DNA of 64,000 bases, from assembly GCA_023014365.1 (NCBI GenBank), contig JAEBUN010000075.1:17707-81706 (forward strand), read 5' to 3'. Shown here one piece after another: positions 30,961 through 43,982 of this stretch (positions within the stretch are counted from its first letter, which is position 1; each line of letters opens with the position of its first letter). This DNA is from Lepiota brunneoincarnata. Taxonomy: Eukaryota > Basidiomycota > Agaricomycetes > Agaricales > Agaricaceae. The translations under genes and the position numbers were made by a program. A model generated the notes under the pieces. The model worked only from the letters and a program-made list of their open reading frames with translations, had not been told where the DNA came from and did not search any database.

Positions 30961-33021
30961 TTACTCTACATTCTGCCCGACTCGTTGACCCGCTCCTGAT
31001 TGATTGCGCTCCACGCCCCGCTGGACCTCTAACTCCCAATCCGTTCCAAGCCAGACGACACCAAACTCTCCTAAGCCAACAAGGAACAAAGCCACAACCT
31101 GACCTTCTCACGATATCAGCGGCGAGAAAATACCTAGAGAGCAGAGCAAACCTATCCAAAGGCCCCGTAATCCGAGGTGTGTAACGGGGTGAAACGCCAG
31201 TGTTATACCCATTGGCAAGGCAATGACATAATAGGCAGCAATATTGAACAAGGCGCCAAGATGCTGCCGACCTAGAGATTATCATGAGGTCTCAAGTCCA
31301 AATGTAACTGAAGGTACTCATGAGCATCCCACCTTGACCACGTAAAACGCCTCCACAGGACCCAGCGAGGCCATCTGCTACCTGGAAGGATGCCACAAGA
31401 GGCATGACCTTGCTGACAAGCATAACGACGTCTTCATCGTCAGTAAATGCATATCCAAAAACCTGTAGCCAGTGATTCAGTTGATTACTTTCCAATTCGG
31501 AGTCGACCCACATTCTTAGCAGCCATAGCAACAATCATGACTATCAGTCCTATTGCTACACTCAACAACGCCGAAGCGTGCGCAGCTTGCTTTGCGCCAG
31601 AAGCTGATCCCAAACCTATCAAATTGCCCACACGGGCGGATGCTGCCACGCCTGGGTCCCACCATGTGAGCGCCATGACCGCAGAACGGAAGCTCGAACC
31701 TCACCAATCCCGAATGGTATAGTATTCAGTACTGTTAACAGACGGATCAGCACCAACGGACGACATCAGCCGCGCGCACTCACTCTGATCGAGAGTCATG
31801 ATAACTGATTGAGCAGCTAGAGATAAGGCGCCTAGCCGACCGGCCGCCAGAGCGACAATTTCGAATGCCGCCCTGAGTCGGTCAAACAAATATCAGGTGT
31901 GTATGTCAGGAAATGCCATTCTGACGTGCCCACCATTCCGTGCCAACCATGACAATTCCCGGTAATGCGAGCCTGAGAAACAGCAAGCAACGCTTCGGAT
32001 CAAGTGTAGCCTTCAATTGTATGCCTCCCCATGTGGCATTTCTCGCATGAGTTGGGGAGAGACGGGTGTAAATGCATAAAAAGAAGAAACATAGCCAATA
32101 TGTAATAGACAGCGCCACTGGGGATCCAAGAAGACCGAGGGAGGTGTAGTGGACAAGTATTATGTTCAGAACGATGTTGATCGGAAACACGATCATGAGA
32201 ATGACAGTAGACGCCCTCATTATCCCTGCCAAAAATTACCCTTGGGGTGGGGCAGCGAGAGATGTTAAGATTCGCACCTTGGCACTGGAGATATTTTTTC
32301 AATGATTCGAAACCAATGTACCCCGGCGCACCAACGATCATAACACGCAAGAACCTCTCAACGTTTGTACTGAGAAGTTCAGCCTGGCCAAGGGCAAGCA
32401 GGACCGGCCGTATAAAAGCCCACAGAATTCCAACAGGAATGAAAAGGATCCATAGTAAGAAAATGCAACGTTGCAGGTGAACCTAAAGTTTTTTCAGCAG
32501 GGATTTTTCGAACCAATGTTACGGTCTCTCACTGATAGGTCAGTTGGCTTATTTCCGCCAGTGAAAGCCTGCGATCCGAGCGTATCCAGAGCAGTAGTAC
32601 CACCCAAAGCCACGCACCATCCTGAAAAATGATACGGTCTATGTCGGATGCTGGCTCCACACTAGCCATAACAACAACACGCGCCGGTTACAAATGCCAA
32701 CATCAAGCTGAATGCTGCAGCGGATAATTCATCTGGACCAAGATGTCCAACGATTGCAATCGAGACTGTTTGCACCGAATTCTGTAAGATATACGACAGG
32801 ATGACTAAAGGAGGGGTGGTGTGAGGGTCGCCAAAGAAGCGCATAAGACACTGACCGGGAACAGAGTCCGTTAATAGGGAAATGAAGAGTTTGAGATCTA
32901 GTTTATGAGAATGGTGGAGTATGTCGTTCCGCGAAAATTGTGTGCCGGGGCCTCCGACATGACCTTCCCGTTCCCCAGATACATTACACAAGAGGGGCTC
33001 GTTTTCCGATAGTCTGTGCAT
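30961..33021 (-). CDS. MATE-family multidrug/toxin exporter
   Basis: Starts [13 protein letters not shown] at 33021 and ends [16 protein letters not shown] before a TAA at 30961. Exons recovered in order: SLLTDSVP joined to [40 protein letters not shown], the MATE signature; [73 protein letters not shown] repeat unit two; [40 protein letters not shown]; and [20 protein letters not shown] across a 48-bp intron. Such proteins expel cations or metabolites by H+ or Na+ antiport. The place next to a biosynthetic gene set makes product export possible, but this is inference. One junction near 32,690 would need a GC donor. Confidence 0.85.
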
Positions 33022-33405
33022 TTGTACTCCGCTGTTAATGTTATCGAATCTCTTGGCTGTCCGGCCTTTTGTGGTTTTCTGTCTGTTCAGGTTGTTTCAC
33101 CACATGCCGTGCCATGCGCGATACACTGGGACCCAGTGATCTCGGCAGAAGATGGAGCTGAGCCTGCAGGCAACGCCTGATAGATTGGCGAATGATTCTT
33201 TCCGATAGTGGGGCTACCTCGAGGCATGTTATCACCACGGCCTGTTCTGAATTTTTGAATTATCGGTCATCCACCTCCGATGATCATTGAGATGGAATAT
33301 TCCAATGTTCTATCTATCTTCTTGGGAAATACCGCAGTAATCTATACTTTAAGAGAGACAGACTACGAGACAATTGTCTCCAGTACGCCTCAGATTTCCG
33401 CAAAC

Positions 33406-34968
33406 ATGCTCAGAGTCGCTCTAACATTACAACTGCTCTTTTTCACCGCTACTGCCCACTTTCATGGTGATGAGCAGTTACCCTTCGGGTATGTCAAGTA
33501 TCCCTACCAGGCCATTTATCCTGGTGATGGCGAAGGTTGGTGTCGCTTTTTTGTTCAACGCTGAGTGGTATTAGCGTTAAGATAAATCTACAGTCACCGC
33601 CGATGCCGTTTTCTCCGGTATCACCACCTTCGCTGGGCTTCCCTGGGTTCGATGCTTGACTAAACATACCGATGAATTGTTCGACATTGCTGTTATCGGT
33701 GCTCCATTCGTAAGAATTTTTGCGCCTTCGTCTGCAAAATATGCTGACTAAAGTCACTTCGAGGACACGGGGACCTCTTATCGGCCAGGTGCTCGGTTCG
33801 GTCCTTCCGGCATTCGTTCAGCTTCGCGTCGCCTGACTCTGTACGGCGGTTACAATCCCCCCCTCGAGATTAATCCTCTCCGTTCCGGGCTTAAGCTCGT
33901 TGACTGTGGGGATATCCCCGTTACCCCATACGACAACAGGCACGCTATGCAGCAGATCGAGGAGGGGCACAAAGCCCTCCTCCAACGCAAGGCGTTCTCT
34001 CCTCTTGGCAATGATCCTGCTACTGGCAGACCGCTCGCTCCTTTGTCCACTGACGGAGTGAACCACCCAAGGATCATCACTCTAGGCGGAGATCATACGA
34101 TTGTACTCCCTGTCTTGCGGTCTATCAACTCTGTATATGGGCCCATATCTGTCATTCACTTCGACTCTCACCTCGATACGTGGAAGCCTTCAGTTTTTGG
34201 AGGTGCCCCCTCCGAGCAAGCCGCTATTAACCACGGGACGTATTTCTACTGGGCCAGCAAAGAAGGATTGCTTCACAACGGAACCTGCATTGCAAGTTTC
34301 TATTTTTACTTCTGCCCTTCCCATAACGAGCCTCCCATGTTTGTCGTTAGTTGAGCTATTTGATCCTAGTTCTCTCTATAGCACGGCGCAATCAGGACCA
34401 AATTATCCGGCCCCTCCGATTACGACAACGATGATGCCTCTGGCTTCCAGAGAATAGAGGCTCGGGAGATTGATATTATCGGTGGGTAAAATTTGTTCTA
34501 TCAACGCCATCTGCTATAACCACGTTGCAGGAACCGCGGGAATTATCAAAAAAATCCGAGAGACCGTCGGCGACAGACCCGTGTACCTGTCCATTGATGT
34601 ACGAGCACCGTTCGGTGAATCTGCCGTTTACACAAGACTAACTGGAAGCTGTCTGAAAAAAGATCGATTCGCTGGATATCGCTCATGCACCTGCGACAGG
34701 CACGCCCGAGATTGGTGGTTGGACCACACGTGAAATGCTCGCCATCTTGAGGGGCCTTAGCGGCCTTCATATTGTTTCAGCTGATCTTGTTGAGGTGGCG
34801 CCAGCTTACGACACCAACGCTGAAACGACCACTATCGCTGCTGCAGATGTAAGCTATGTACACCCGCAAAAAACCTGGCGCCTGCCACTTACTTGGTGTT
34901 GACAGATTCTCTATGAAGTCATGAGCATTATGGCCAAGACGCCTTTGGGAAAGGTTGTCGACGAGTGA
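33406..34968 (+). CDS. Agmatinase/arginase-family ureohydrolase with signal peptide
   Basis: Seven exons (33406-33535, 33594-33709, 33764-34291, 34382-34481, 34531-34598, 34663-34848, 34906-34968) join in phase to 396 residues. It starts with a signal-like segment ([20 protein letters not shown]). Family motifs: [20 protein letters not shown]; metal ligands in ITLGGDHTI and [11 protein letters not shown]; and [19 protein letters not shown], restored by removing an intron inside the motif. The usual HFDAHxD reads HFDSHLD. These enzymes use two Mn ions to hydrolyse guanidino compounds such as agmatine to putrescine and urea. The signal peptide suggests secretion or vacuolar sorting. Intron 3 starts GC rather than GT. 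Confidence 0.9.
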
Positions 34969-36452
34969 ACGTGAATTCTGAGCCCGAGGAAACAGTTCTT
35001 TGCATTCATCTACGGTGCCTGTATTTGTGTTTGTAAACTCCGAGAGAGAGGGTAAGAATATAAACTACTATGAGACCATCTGAGGTGCCGATGAACCTCT
35101 TGGAATGGACGTTGAACCCGGCCAACCTTTCCTTCCACTCAGCCTGTCATCCGGCTGAGCAGAGTTGCAGTTCCCGTTGCCTCTCTCTAACTGAGTTAAA
35201 ATTGGGCATCTTCACGGTTGGTTGCCAATCCTCTTGTCGTACATCGAGTCAGCGCGGGTCGGGGTTGGAAGAAGGGCACTGAACAGAAGCTCACCATGTT
35301 GCAGTGGGATTGGGATGAGCCACGAACCACACAGCTCAGTGCTCAAACATCCCTTCACATGTCATAGGAAGAGACTTCGGGATCCGTTCGAGGGGGTGGC
35401 AAATCAGCGAGAAGAACATTGGGAGGCTTGATGGCCTCGTATATCCTATTGGGCAACTAGAACATTTTGAATGAATCGACGAGAGACGAGGCGGTCACAT
35501 TGACATGCCTCTCGTGTATAAACCCCCCCCCCCCCCCGTAACCAAACAGTCAGAGATTGAGAATCTGCACCTCGGTCAGAATGAGAGTGTAGGATTAAGT
35601 CTTTGACCGAGCAGGGCACAGCCACCGCAGCCCCTTTAGTTCTGCACCACCGCTGCAGTGGCCGCTGACCGTCGCTCCTCGCTCCTTCGTTTCTCACCCA
35701 CCCACCTCTCCCCAAGCTGTACAGTGTGTCTGCGCAGACCCGTGGCAGCAGCCGAGAGAGAGCCGCAGCACGGGCGGACCCACCCGCCCATCCGCGGTCC
35801 CTCTCGAGCCCCAAAGTCACGCCGCCAGGCAGGGAAGCCTCAACGGCTTTCGCCCATCACTCTAGCATCTCTCATTTCTAGCCGCATGTACCGTAACGGT
35901 AGTTCATAATCCATATTCATACTTACCCGCTGTGTCAGAGCGACAAGCAAAGATTGGGGTCACGACATCCCATTGTTAACAGTCGACCACTCCCACTGTC
36001 TTTTAAGTTGTACTATCTCTTTATAGCGCTCCCTTTCGAACTCGCTGCGCTTCCCACAATTTGGGCATAGAAATTGGAGAGATGAGGGGGTAGAAGGTGA
36101 GCCCATCCTGGCTAAATAGAAGACTGCAAATCCTTCGAGAACCATGTAATCATTTTCACAGTGAGCCATATTTTGACAGTTGTATATTTGTTTTCCTGCT
36201 TCCAATCACTGAGTTTCAACATTGAACAGCAGCGGTGAAAGGAAGAAGCGAAATAAGCAGACTGCATGTCTTACTCGAAGGGGTGTTCACTGAAATAAAT
36301 CATATATTTCTTCTATTGCTAACACAATGCCTTTGTCTCGGTTCCAAGTACAAAGCAGACTTACAGTAGTTGCTCAATCATTAATGCCTAACAAGCCGCC
36401 TAGTGACTACCAGTTGACTCTGCACAAACTCTCTAGTTCTGGCCTCGACCTG
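34969..36452. other. Intergenic with a C-tract and a flanking repeat
   Basis: About 1.5 kb between the ureohydrolase and the first P450. A run of 16-17 C lies at 35522-35538. The repeat at 35553-35945 recurs at 48.33 kb. Short frames on both strands have no recognisable motif. Confidence 0.5.
35553..35945 (+). repeat. Left copy of a repeat flanking the biosynthetic genes
   Basis: Blocks shared with 48333-48545 in the same orientation: GATTGAGAATCTGC; GAATGAG; AAGTCTTTGACCGAGCA; CAGGCAGGGAAGCC; GGCTTTCGCCCATCACTCTA; GTACCGTAAC; and TACCCGC near the end. This copy holds about 180 extra bases in the middle (35,630-35,810), CT/CG-rich. It has no coding potential; it may be a non-autonomous mobile element of unknown type. 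Confidence 0.72.
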
Positions 36453-38475
36453 TCAAACTGCCAAAATGAGATCCTTCGCTCCCTGCGATCGTATAACAAT
36501 ATTGACAAAGAATGGTTTGTTATGTCTGAGGGCACGTGTCAGCATACGTCCTCTTCCCCACTAGTGTGTACCAACGCAATAACACCGTCTGTTCGAGCAA
36601 TGCTGTATGTCTCGCCTTTCCTAGCTCGTATGTCAAATGTCGCCAGCGTAGAAGCTATGATAATGAACATTGTCTGTTCAGCGAGGGCGTTCCCGGGACA
36701 TAAACTGAAGACTTGTATGATTTTTAAGGTGCCGGCGGTTGACAAAGATCCATACCGTCGTCCAAAGCCAAAAACCGTTTTTCGTGGATCTGGTTGGGGA
36801 TTGGCCCCAAGAAAGCGTTCCGGTCTGAACATCTCCGGCTCGGGATATGACTCTGAATCGAAAGAGATAGCGCTGACGGGAGTTAAAATGAGTCGTTCTA
36901 GAAAAGAGTACAAAACTCGTTACTTACCCAATATTAGCAAAAGCGTGCATGTTTTTGCTTATCTTCAACCCCTCGTAGGTTTCGTCTTCCGTGAAGCGGT
37001 GTGGCAGTCCGAGCGGCGTAATCGCACCCCATCGCAAGACTTCCAAAACGAGGGCCTCGACATAAGGCAAAGCGCGCTTATCAGCAAAGGTTGGTAGCCT
37101 GCCATGATTCTCGCAGATGGCGTCGATCTCAGCTTGAGCTTTCGTCTGTGCTGTGGGATTCATGACCATGGCAAGGAAGAACGATGAAATTCCGGAGCTC
37201 ATCTGAAGAATTAGATTTCGAAATGCCGAATACGGTGTGCTTACGGTATGCAGTCCAGCACCACTGAGAGGACAATGCTGTTGGACGTATAAAATAAGCA
37301 TAAAGCGTGAAATCTCACAATAGATCACCCATTGTAAACATAATGAACTCTTCTTCTTCCGGTGTTCGCTCAGAACTTGTTTCGAGATAGGACCCGACCA
37401 AACTCTTCCTCGCAATGCCTTCTTTCTAAATTAGGTCCTTGTGTATTAGAGAATCTTTCGGAAGCAAAAGACGACGAACCACCTGCTGCTTGACACTCAA
37501 GAAGGGTCTCTCGAATGCTTCGCGTGCGTTGATCCGGCAAAGAGCTGCAAACTTTTTGAACTGCACACCAGGAAACCAGCTAGGAACATGTTTGACTACG
37601 AATGCAAGGTTCAATTGTGCAAATGACCAAGGCAAAAAACATACGGGGTGGAATAAGGTCAACAAGCCATTTCCCTGGTTTCGCGGCTTCGGAGAACCGC
37701 TCCATTACACCACTAGAGGCTTCAATGTAGGGATCATTGTCATCACGCGCGATATGGCCATCTATAAATTGTTAGAGATATTAGAGAACAATAATAAAGG
37801 GCTTGCACAAGTTATAAGGAGAATGCAAGCGGCCACAATCCTAGCAAGGGTGAGGAGATCGCTGGTGTTGAATGGGAAGGGGAGATACCATTTACAGTGC
37901 TCTTCAAAGTCATCCGGTTCCTCCAAGAGTTTCCTGAGGAACCTTAATGATTGCTCCTCCTGGGCGGGCGCGTAACCTCGTGCGTGCTGAGGACCAATTG
38001 CACTGTGAAGGTACGTACGCCCAGCGCGATGGCGGTCGGTATGTTGATGGAGAGCAAGGAACCGGTCATATCCCGACCTGAGGAAGGACTCGATAACTAC
38101 GCAAGTGCAAGTGAGAGGTAACTTACAGTTCGGATGCCATCGTCAACAATGGTCGGCCGGCGGATGTCTCGGCCTTGGCGCCGAGGATATCCATCGCCGC
38201 TTTTTGGGAATTGAGAACTATGATACCTTGAGAAAATACGGAGAGATATATCATGTCGCCATGTTTCTGGACCATAGTCAATCCTAGCTATAGTGAAAAG
38301 GAGATATAATGACAGCGCGCATCTGAGCGAATCTCTCGCTGGCGTTAGATCGGGGCATGTCGAGTACGTTCCCTATCAGAGGGTAACCTCGCGGTCCGGG
38401 GATATTGTGAGACTTGGGCCATAGGATTGCGACGATAATGAGGACTACACCAATCGAGACCAGCACAGGAATCAT
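36453..38475 (-). CDS. Cytochrome P450 monooxygenase 1
   Basis: Starts at 38475 with a membrane anchor (VLVSIGVVLIIVAILW) and the hinge IPGPRGYPLIGNVLDMP. Exons join in phase through KHGDMIYLSVFSQGIIVLNS, SGYDRFLALHQHTDRHRAGR, YGHIARDDNDPYIEASSGVM and KEGIARKSLVGSYLETSSER. Then the I-helix region, the K-helix (EVLRW), PEMFRPERF, and the haem motif FGFGRRLCPG, restored when an intron at about 36,710-36,757 is removed. The last exon ends IVIRSQGAKDLILAV and a TGA at 36453-36455. It is an ER-bound haem oxygenase of the family expanded in Agaricomycetes (CYP5037/512-like by general look; not assigned). It is the left end of the gene set. Intact as far as traced. Confidence 0.9.
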
Positions 38476-38739
38476 GGGGCGGAAAGTAAGAGGATGAAGG
38501 ATGGATAGGTGACCTCCAATTGATTCGATTATATTTTACTTTGTCACGTCGCGGGGATCGGGATCAGATGCTGATCATGTGGCGGTGTGGGGATAGTACG
38601 GCTGAGGCACGTGCCAAGAAGCCGCGCACCTCCCACTTGTGGATCAGGGAGACTAGAATAACATTGGAACAGATGATGGATTGGATCAAGAAAGTTTTTT
38701 ATACTTGCTACTATAATAAATACATAAAAGAGGCCGGAT

Positions 38740-41529
38740 CTACCTCCCGGAGCGGATGATATCAGCGGCCTATAGAATTAGTTACATTTTCACCAGTGTC
38801 CAACAATAACATACCTTCTCTGCAATGGCGTAAACGGTGGCCTGTAAGTGAGCACCGACGATAAGGGGCATAATGCTTGCGTCGATGACTCGGAGGTTGG
38901 AGGTACCGTAAACTTTGAGATTGGAATCGACAACACCTATAAGCATACACAGAGCTTGATCAGCATGCTTGAACTATGACATGACTGGAAGCAGACCTCC
39001 AAGGTCCCGAGATGCCATCGCAGCCGTTCCTACGAGATGGTCGCCAGTCTGCAAGTACATGTAACCCCCATTCCGAGAAGGACGAAAGGACGCTACTTAC
39101 GAGGAATGACGAAATGACGAAGCTGGGTTTGCAATGATTGTGAACACGCGCCAGAAGAAGGAAAGGGAATATAGCTCACTTTTCCAGGTCCGCCGTATTG
39201 CTCTGGGGCGGGGGAAGCTGTTGCTCAACCAAGAGATTTGCGATAGGCTGGTGCTGAGAAACTTCAACGCTGATATTTGCGAACGAACGAAGCGATATAA
39301 GGTCTAAATGACGGGACGTCAGTTGCTTTACCAGCCATCAGAAAGAAGAAAGTACCATAATCGAAAGAGAGATATTTAGGATCGATGACTGGGTGTGCGA
39401 GGGGGTCTGTGCTGTTGATGTGCTATAGGTTCAGGTAAGTCACCTTTTCAAAACAGCGCAAAGCGACAGGAATTACAATTATTCCTCGGCTGAGCGGATG
39501 CTAGAACGTAGGTACGTTAGTCTTCTGCACTTCTCCACAGACAGCGACTTGCCATTAGCCCCGATACGATACACAGATACTTCGTGTTGTTCGCTGGATT
39601 GACCACACCATTTGACTTTGCGATGAACTCGCCTAGCGGCACGGACCCGTCTTTCAACCAGCCCAACTGGATATTGAATTGTGCGCGTTGTAGAGGGGTG
39701 AGTGCGTTGTTGTTCGACTCAAGCGACGCAGTGAGCTCGGATACCAGCTCCCGGGCGACTGATTCCGGAAATACGGTATCGGTGGAGGTGACAAAAGCTA
39801 GGCTGGAGTCGCGCGTATTAAGGAAGCCTGTCTTGGTTTTGTTACTGTGGGGTACATTAATGTTGTCATGACGACAAACTGCTGGGAAGGGACTTGCTAG
39901 ATTATTGTCTGCTCCTCCAGGAAGGTCGCGTTGTACCGTAATGGATCTAGCAGGAGGCTCAGAGGGTTTCAAGGTCGTATCGCTGGGTAGATGCCGCACC
40001 GAAGGTCGTAATATTAGGAAGAGTTACCCATTGGGCTATCGTATATATATGGTCCTGTACACCAATTAGTACGATGTCGAATATTGGCAAACTTCTCACT
40101 TGAAGGTTCGTTCCTACACCCGGGAGATCAACTAGTGTATCAATCCCGAGGCTTGACAGAATTGTCTTGTCTCCCAATACCTGGAAATGTTGAGTACGAG
40201 AGGAAGAAGGAATCGATTTGAAACGCGCACCCGACAGCTCAAGTAGTTGGGGTGTTTGCACTGTGCCTGCTGCAAGTATGACCTCTTTCGAAGCCTTTGC
40301 AGTGAAGGACTTCGCCATTACTGACGAAAGAGACGCCAGTAGCTTTGCTATCACCTCGCGAATGTTTAGTCGGGGGCAAACAGTATCTTGGCAGCCTGAT
40401 GACTCGAATGTAAATGGAAATCCGGACCGAAGACTACAATACATACTTGGGCACCTGGTCAAGACGTGAAAGTTCTTTCTTCTAGAGGCGGGGCAGTAAT
40501 ACGCGCTTGCACTGTATGACCGCACTCCATTGAACACAGCTGTCCGTTCATTCCGCACGCCAGAAGAGTTGCCTCCTATCTATGATGTCATCTTAGTGAC
40601 ATCCGGGAGGCGTAATTCTGCAGACTTACAGTATTCGGGTTCGTCGGAACTCCGAGCTTATTCCAAGTCGAGGCTAGTGGTACAGCCAAATCTCCATAAA
40701 TATTGTTATAGGATGCCTGCAGCGGAATAGGTTAGATCAGAAGAATGGCTAAGAACGGTACGCTCACGTGTATGGGACCGTGGAAGCCATCCTGAACTTC
40801 AAACTCTTTACTGAGCCATGGCATAACCTTCCTTTGAGACTCCAGGGAACACGTCATTATCGGTGAGATCCATTGTCTCTGATTTAATAAAGTACGGAAG
40901 GAGATTGTGAAAGTTCCAGTCGCTACCCTTGATGAACGACTGCCACGAATCATATTCTAGTTTTGACGCGCGGTCCCAGGCCAAGAGGTTGATTCCTGTG
41001 GAACCACCAAGCATTTTTCCTCTACGAAGATAAGCAAAGAATCGCTGACGAGGGCAAGGTGGTTACCGAATCTCTTGAATTATTCTACCAGCGGCGTGGT
41101 CTTGAGGAACTGTCTCAAAGAGCCAATCATAGTTGGCATTTCCAAAGATCTGGCCGCCAAACGCTGTTTCGTGTGTGAGATATGTAGCTCGTTCGTTCCG
41201 CGACACGTACCAGGCACATCTATCAGGGGATCGTTAACATGGAATACCCCCGCCTCGATGACACCGACGTTTATATTAGCATCTTCAGATAGCCTCGTTG
41301 CGACGGTCAACCCGCCAGCACCTGAACCTGAATGTACACAGTATTAATAGCTGCCGCCGCCACGCATGCAAATGAGAGGTTTCTTTCCTATCACAATGTA
41401 GTCCAGCGGCAGCTTGGAAAACTGCTCTGCGTTCAGAGAAGGCAACACACAGTCTGAAACTATGGCATTGGTGGGCGTCAGGATCACTGCAATGGTTAGG
41501 GCGATGAATGGGGAAGCATAGCGTCGCAT
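38740..41529 (-). CDS. GMC-family FAD oxidoreductase
   Basis: Starts MRRYASPFIALTIAVILTP at 41529, a probable secretion signal, and ends AIAEKAADIIRSGR with a TAG at 38740. Recovered blocks: LDYIVIG joined to GSGAGGLTVATRL (the FAD-binding GxGxxG); VGVIEAGVFHVNDPLIDVPG; NYDWLFETVPQDHAAGR; GKMLGGSTGINLLAWDRASK (GMC signature 1); LAAGTVQTPQLLELSG (signature 2); and HLVGTAAMASRDLGGV with the catalytic His. The family oxidises alcohols, sugars or aryl alcohols with O2. The expected GT donor of intron 1 reads GA at 41387-41386, and the junction near 40,830 implies a very short intron, so function needs transcript proof. It lies between P450-1 and the SDR, 539 bp from the latter's start. Confidence 0.85.
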
Positions 41530-42068
41530 GATGAGCAACAGACTCGGAGTTCTCGTGCAGCGGGTAGGCTCTTAAGAACAATTGGCAATAATTTCTGGAG
41601 TGCCGTCACCACATCTCCGATACAAAGTACGAAAAGTGCCGAACAGAGGGACTGATCATCAAGAAGCTGATGAAGGGCAGCACCTGAAGGCGGTTGTGAG
41701 GTGGGGGTGGGTCAGAGCCATGATACCGCTCTCACGCAAAATGCCGGCGCAGTCTCGGGAGAATGGAACACCCTGCTAGCATACCGGCAAGCGCCCACGC
41801 CCCCCGCACAGCCTGACGTTTCGAACTGGTTTGATGGGGTTAGCGTCACGTGCCCACACCAGGTTCATCAATCGCCTATCTGCCCCGTCACACCAAAGTC
41901 CCACCGTCATCTCTTCCAATCCAACGTGTACTATTTCAACTTTCCAATCGCCTAAGGCCAACATGGGAGCGGCGGCATCCGGCGCTTATGTAATACGACC
42001 ATCGTATAACAGCTTGCCCACTTGGAGCCCCGTTCACTGCACATTCTGCAGCTTCATCATCATCAGCA

Positions 42069-43358
42069 ATGGGGACCGCTATGTCTATGTATAACGCGTG
42101 CTTCCCTCCGAAGGCCAAATGGTCTACAAATGATATCCCTGACCTCTCTGGAAAGGTGATCATTGTCACTGGTACGTCTATTCCTGCATTGCAACAACCA
42201 GCCACTAAACGGGGGTACAGGAGGAAATAGCGGTATCGGAAAGGAAACCGTCAAGGCATTGCTATCCAAAGGAGCCAAGGTCTACATAGCATCCCATAAC
42301 AAGGAGCGTGCCGACGCTGCCATACAAGAGCTCAAAACCCTTACCAACAACGAGGCACTTTTCATAGAATTGGATTTGGCCAGCCTTAGCTCGGTGAAGG
42401 CTGCCGCCAAAGCTTTCCAAGAGCTGGAGAGCAAACTCGACGTCCTCATCAATAACGCGTGCGTGTTTTTGTCCGCAATTGTCTGGCGTACGCTCCCTAA
42501 CCATGTGTCTGTAGAGGGGTAATGATTCCCGACCCCAAGGCCATCACCGCTGAAGGCTACGATCTTCAATTCGGCGTCAACGTTGTTGGCTAGTACTTTC
42601 ATTTATCTACAGCCTCGCCTCTGACAGTCTCTGTAGGGCACTACTACTTCACGCAGCTCCTTTTACCGCAACTCATGGCCGCTGGCTCCTCGCGGATAGT
42701 CAATCTCACTTCACATGGTCATATTCTCGTCAATGGGATCAATTGGGACACTGTGAAAGATGGGCCTGCACGTCAGAAGACAAAGCCGTTGGACCTGTAC
42801 AACCAAAGCAAGTTTGTAAGTTAACCCTTTGTCTCAACTGTTCGTTTCGCTAAGCGATTTCTTCAGGCTAACGTTACCCTCGCTCATGAATTCGCAAGGA
42901 GGTACGGCGATAAGGGGATTGTCTCGACGTCCGTTCATCCCGGTAGGCCATATCTTCTAGCATCCTCTCCTATGCTAAGAGCATCTCTTTTCAGGTCTCA
43001 TTGTGACTAATCTTGGACGAACCATGTCACGGACAGTTGTGAAGATAGTCGTATGTACCCTCATACTAGATTCTTACTCCCCCGCTGTAGCAATCTCTTA
43101 GGGCTTAGTGTCGTACACTGCGGAACAGGGAGCGTTGACGCCGCTCTGGGCCGCGACCTCCCCAGAGACAGCCAATGCAAACGGCAAAGTGCGGGGTCTT
43201 TTCTTGATCTTCCGTCGATATTTCGACTGATAGTTTTCTGGTTTCAGTATCTGATACCTTGGGGACGATTTGGAGAGGGCCATCCCGGTGCATCTGATCC
43301 CAAGATCGGAAACGAGCTCTGGGCTTGGCTGGAGGAACAAACCAAGGACGTTCAGTAG
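42069..43358 (+). CDS. Short-chain dehydrogenase/reductase
   Basis: Eight exons (42069-42171, 42221-42458, 42515-42588, 42637-42815, 42867-42942, 42995-43050, 43102-43188, 43248-43358) join in phase to 307 residues. NAD(P) site TGGNSGIG sits across intron 1; NNAG sits across intron 2; the active site is YNQSK (Ser upstream in VNLTSHGH). The C-terminus is ELWAWLEEQTKDVQ. It resembles the retinol-dehydrogenase/WW-oxidoreductase-like SDRs widespread in fungi and reduces or oxidises a keto/hydroxy group with NADP(H). ATG at 42069 is chosen; an in-frame ATG at 42081 is an alternative. Intron 3 has a GC donor (GCTAGT). Divergent from the GMC gene, so the 540-bp gap may be a shared promoter. Confidence 0.92.
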
Positions 43359-43982
43359 TGCATTTTGTACATAGAGCATTTGCTTTGTCATCCTGGTGCA
43401 AAACATCGGCCTATTTCCCATGCGGTGCATCTTTAAACATGAACCAGACGCCGGCACAAACCGATGCCAATGTTTCGCTTCGTCCTCGGTGATAGTAACG
43501 AACCACAAACCGGACTATGCCTGGGCGTGAAGCAATTAATCAAACTTTGCTTCTGTTCCTATTCATTGTTGCCCTTCGGGTATTAAGGTCCTGGAAAATA
43601 GCCATCTGTCTGCTGTGCAGACAATATCAAGACCCAGAGATGGATGCCTGTTGTCTATTTTCGACTTGAAACCTTGAAGATGGAACATCGATCGGTTACA
43701 TAATTTCCCAAGTCCCGTAGCGATATCAATCTCATCGCGGGGCATCCGAGTACATCTCTAGTGAGATATCCACTACTCGCCCCTGCATCCGCTGTTCCCT
43801 CCACAGCGCTCCGTTGTGATCTAATCATCTCTTTTTGCCCGCGCAAGGAAGACTCATTGAAAACAATAAAAACCCTCGGTTCAACATTCGGTTGGCCTAA
43901 GTACCTCCCCCGAGTACCGAAAATTTGCTCGATTGTTATGCCAATTTCTGAACCCGTCCAACAGGCATCATAGACGGTCAAG

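Noticed and set aside
35522..35538. Poly-C run (also at 11431-11437 and 60488-60496)
   Set aside because: Simple homopolymer; no regulatory meaning can be supported and length may be a sequencing artefact.
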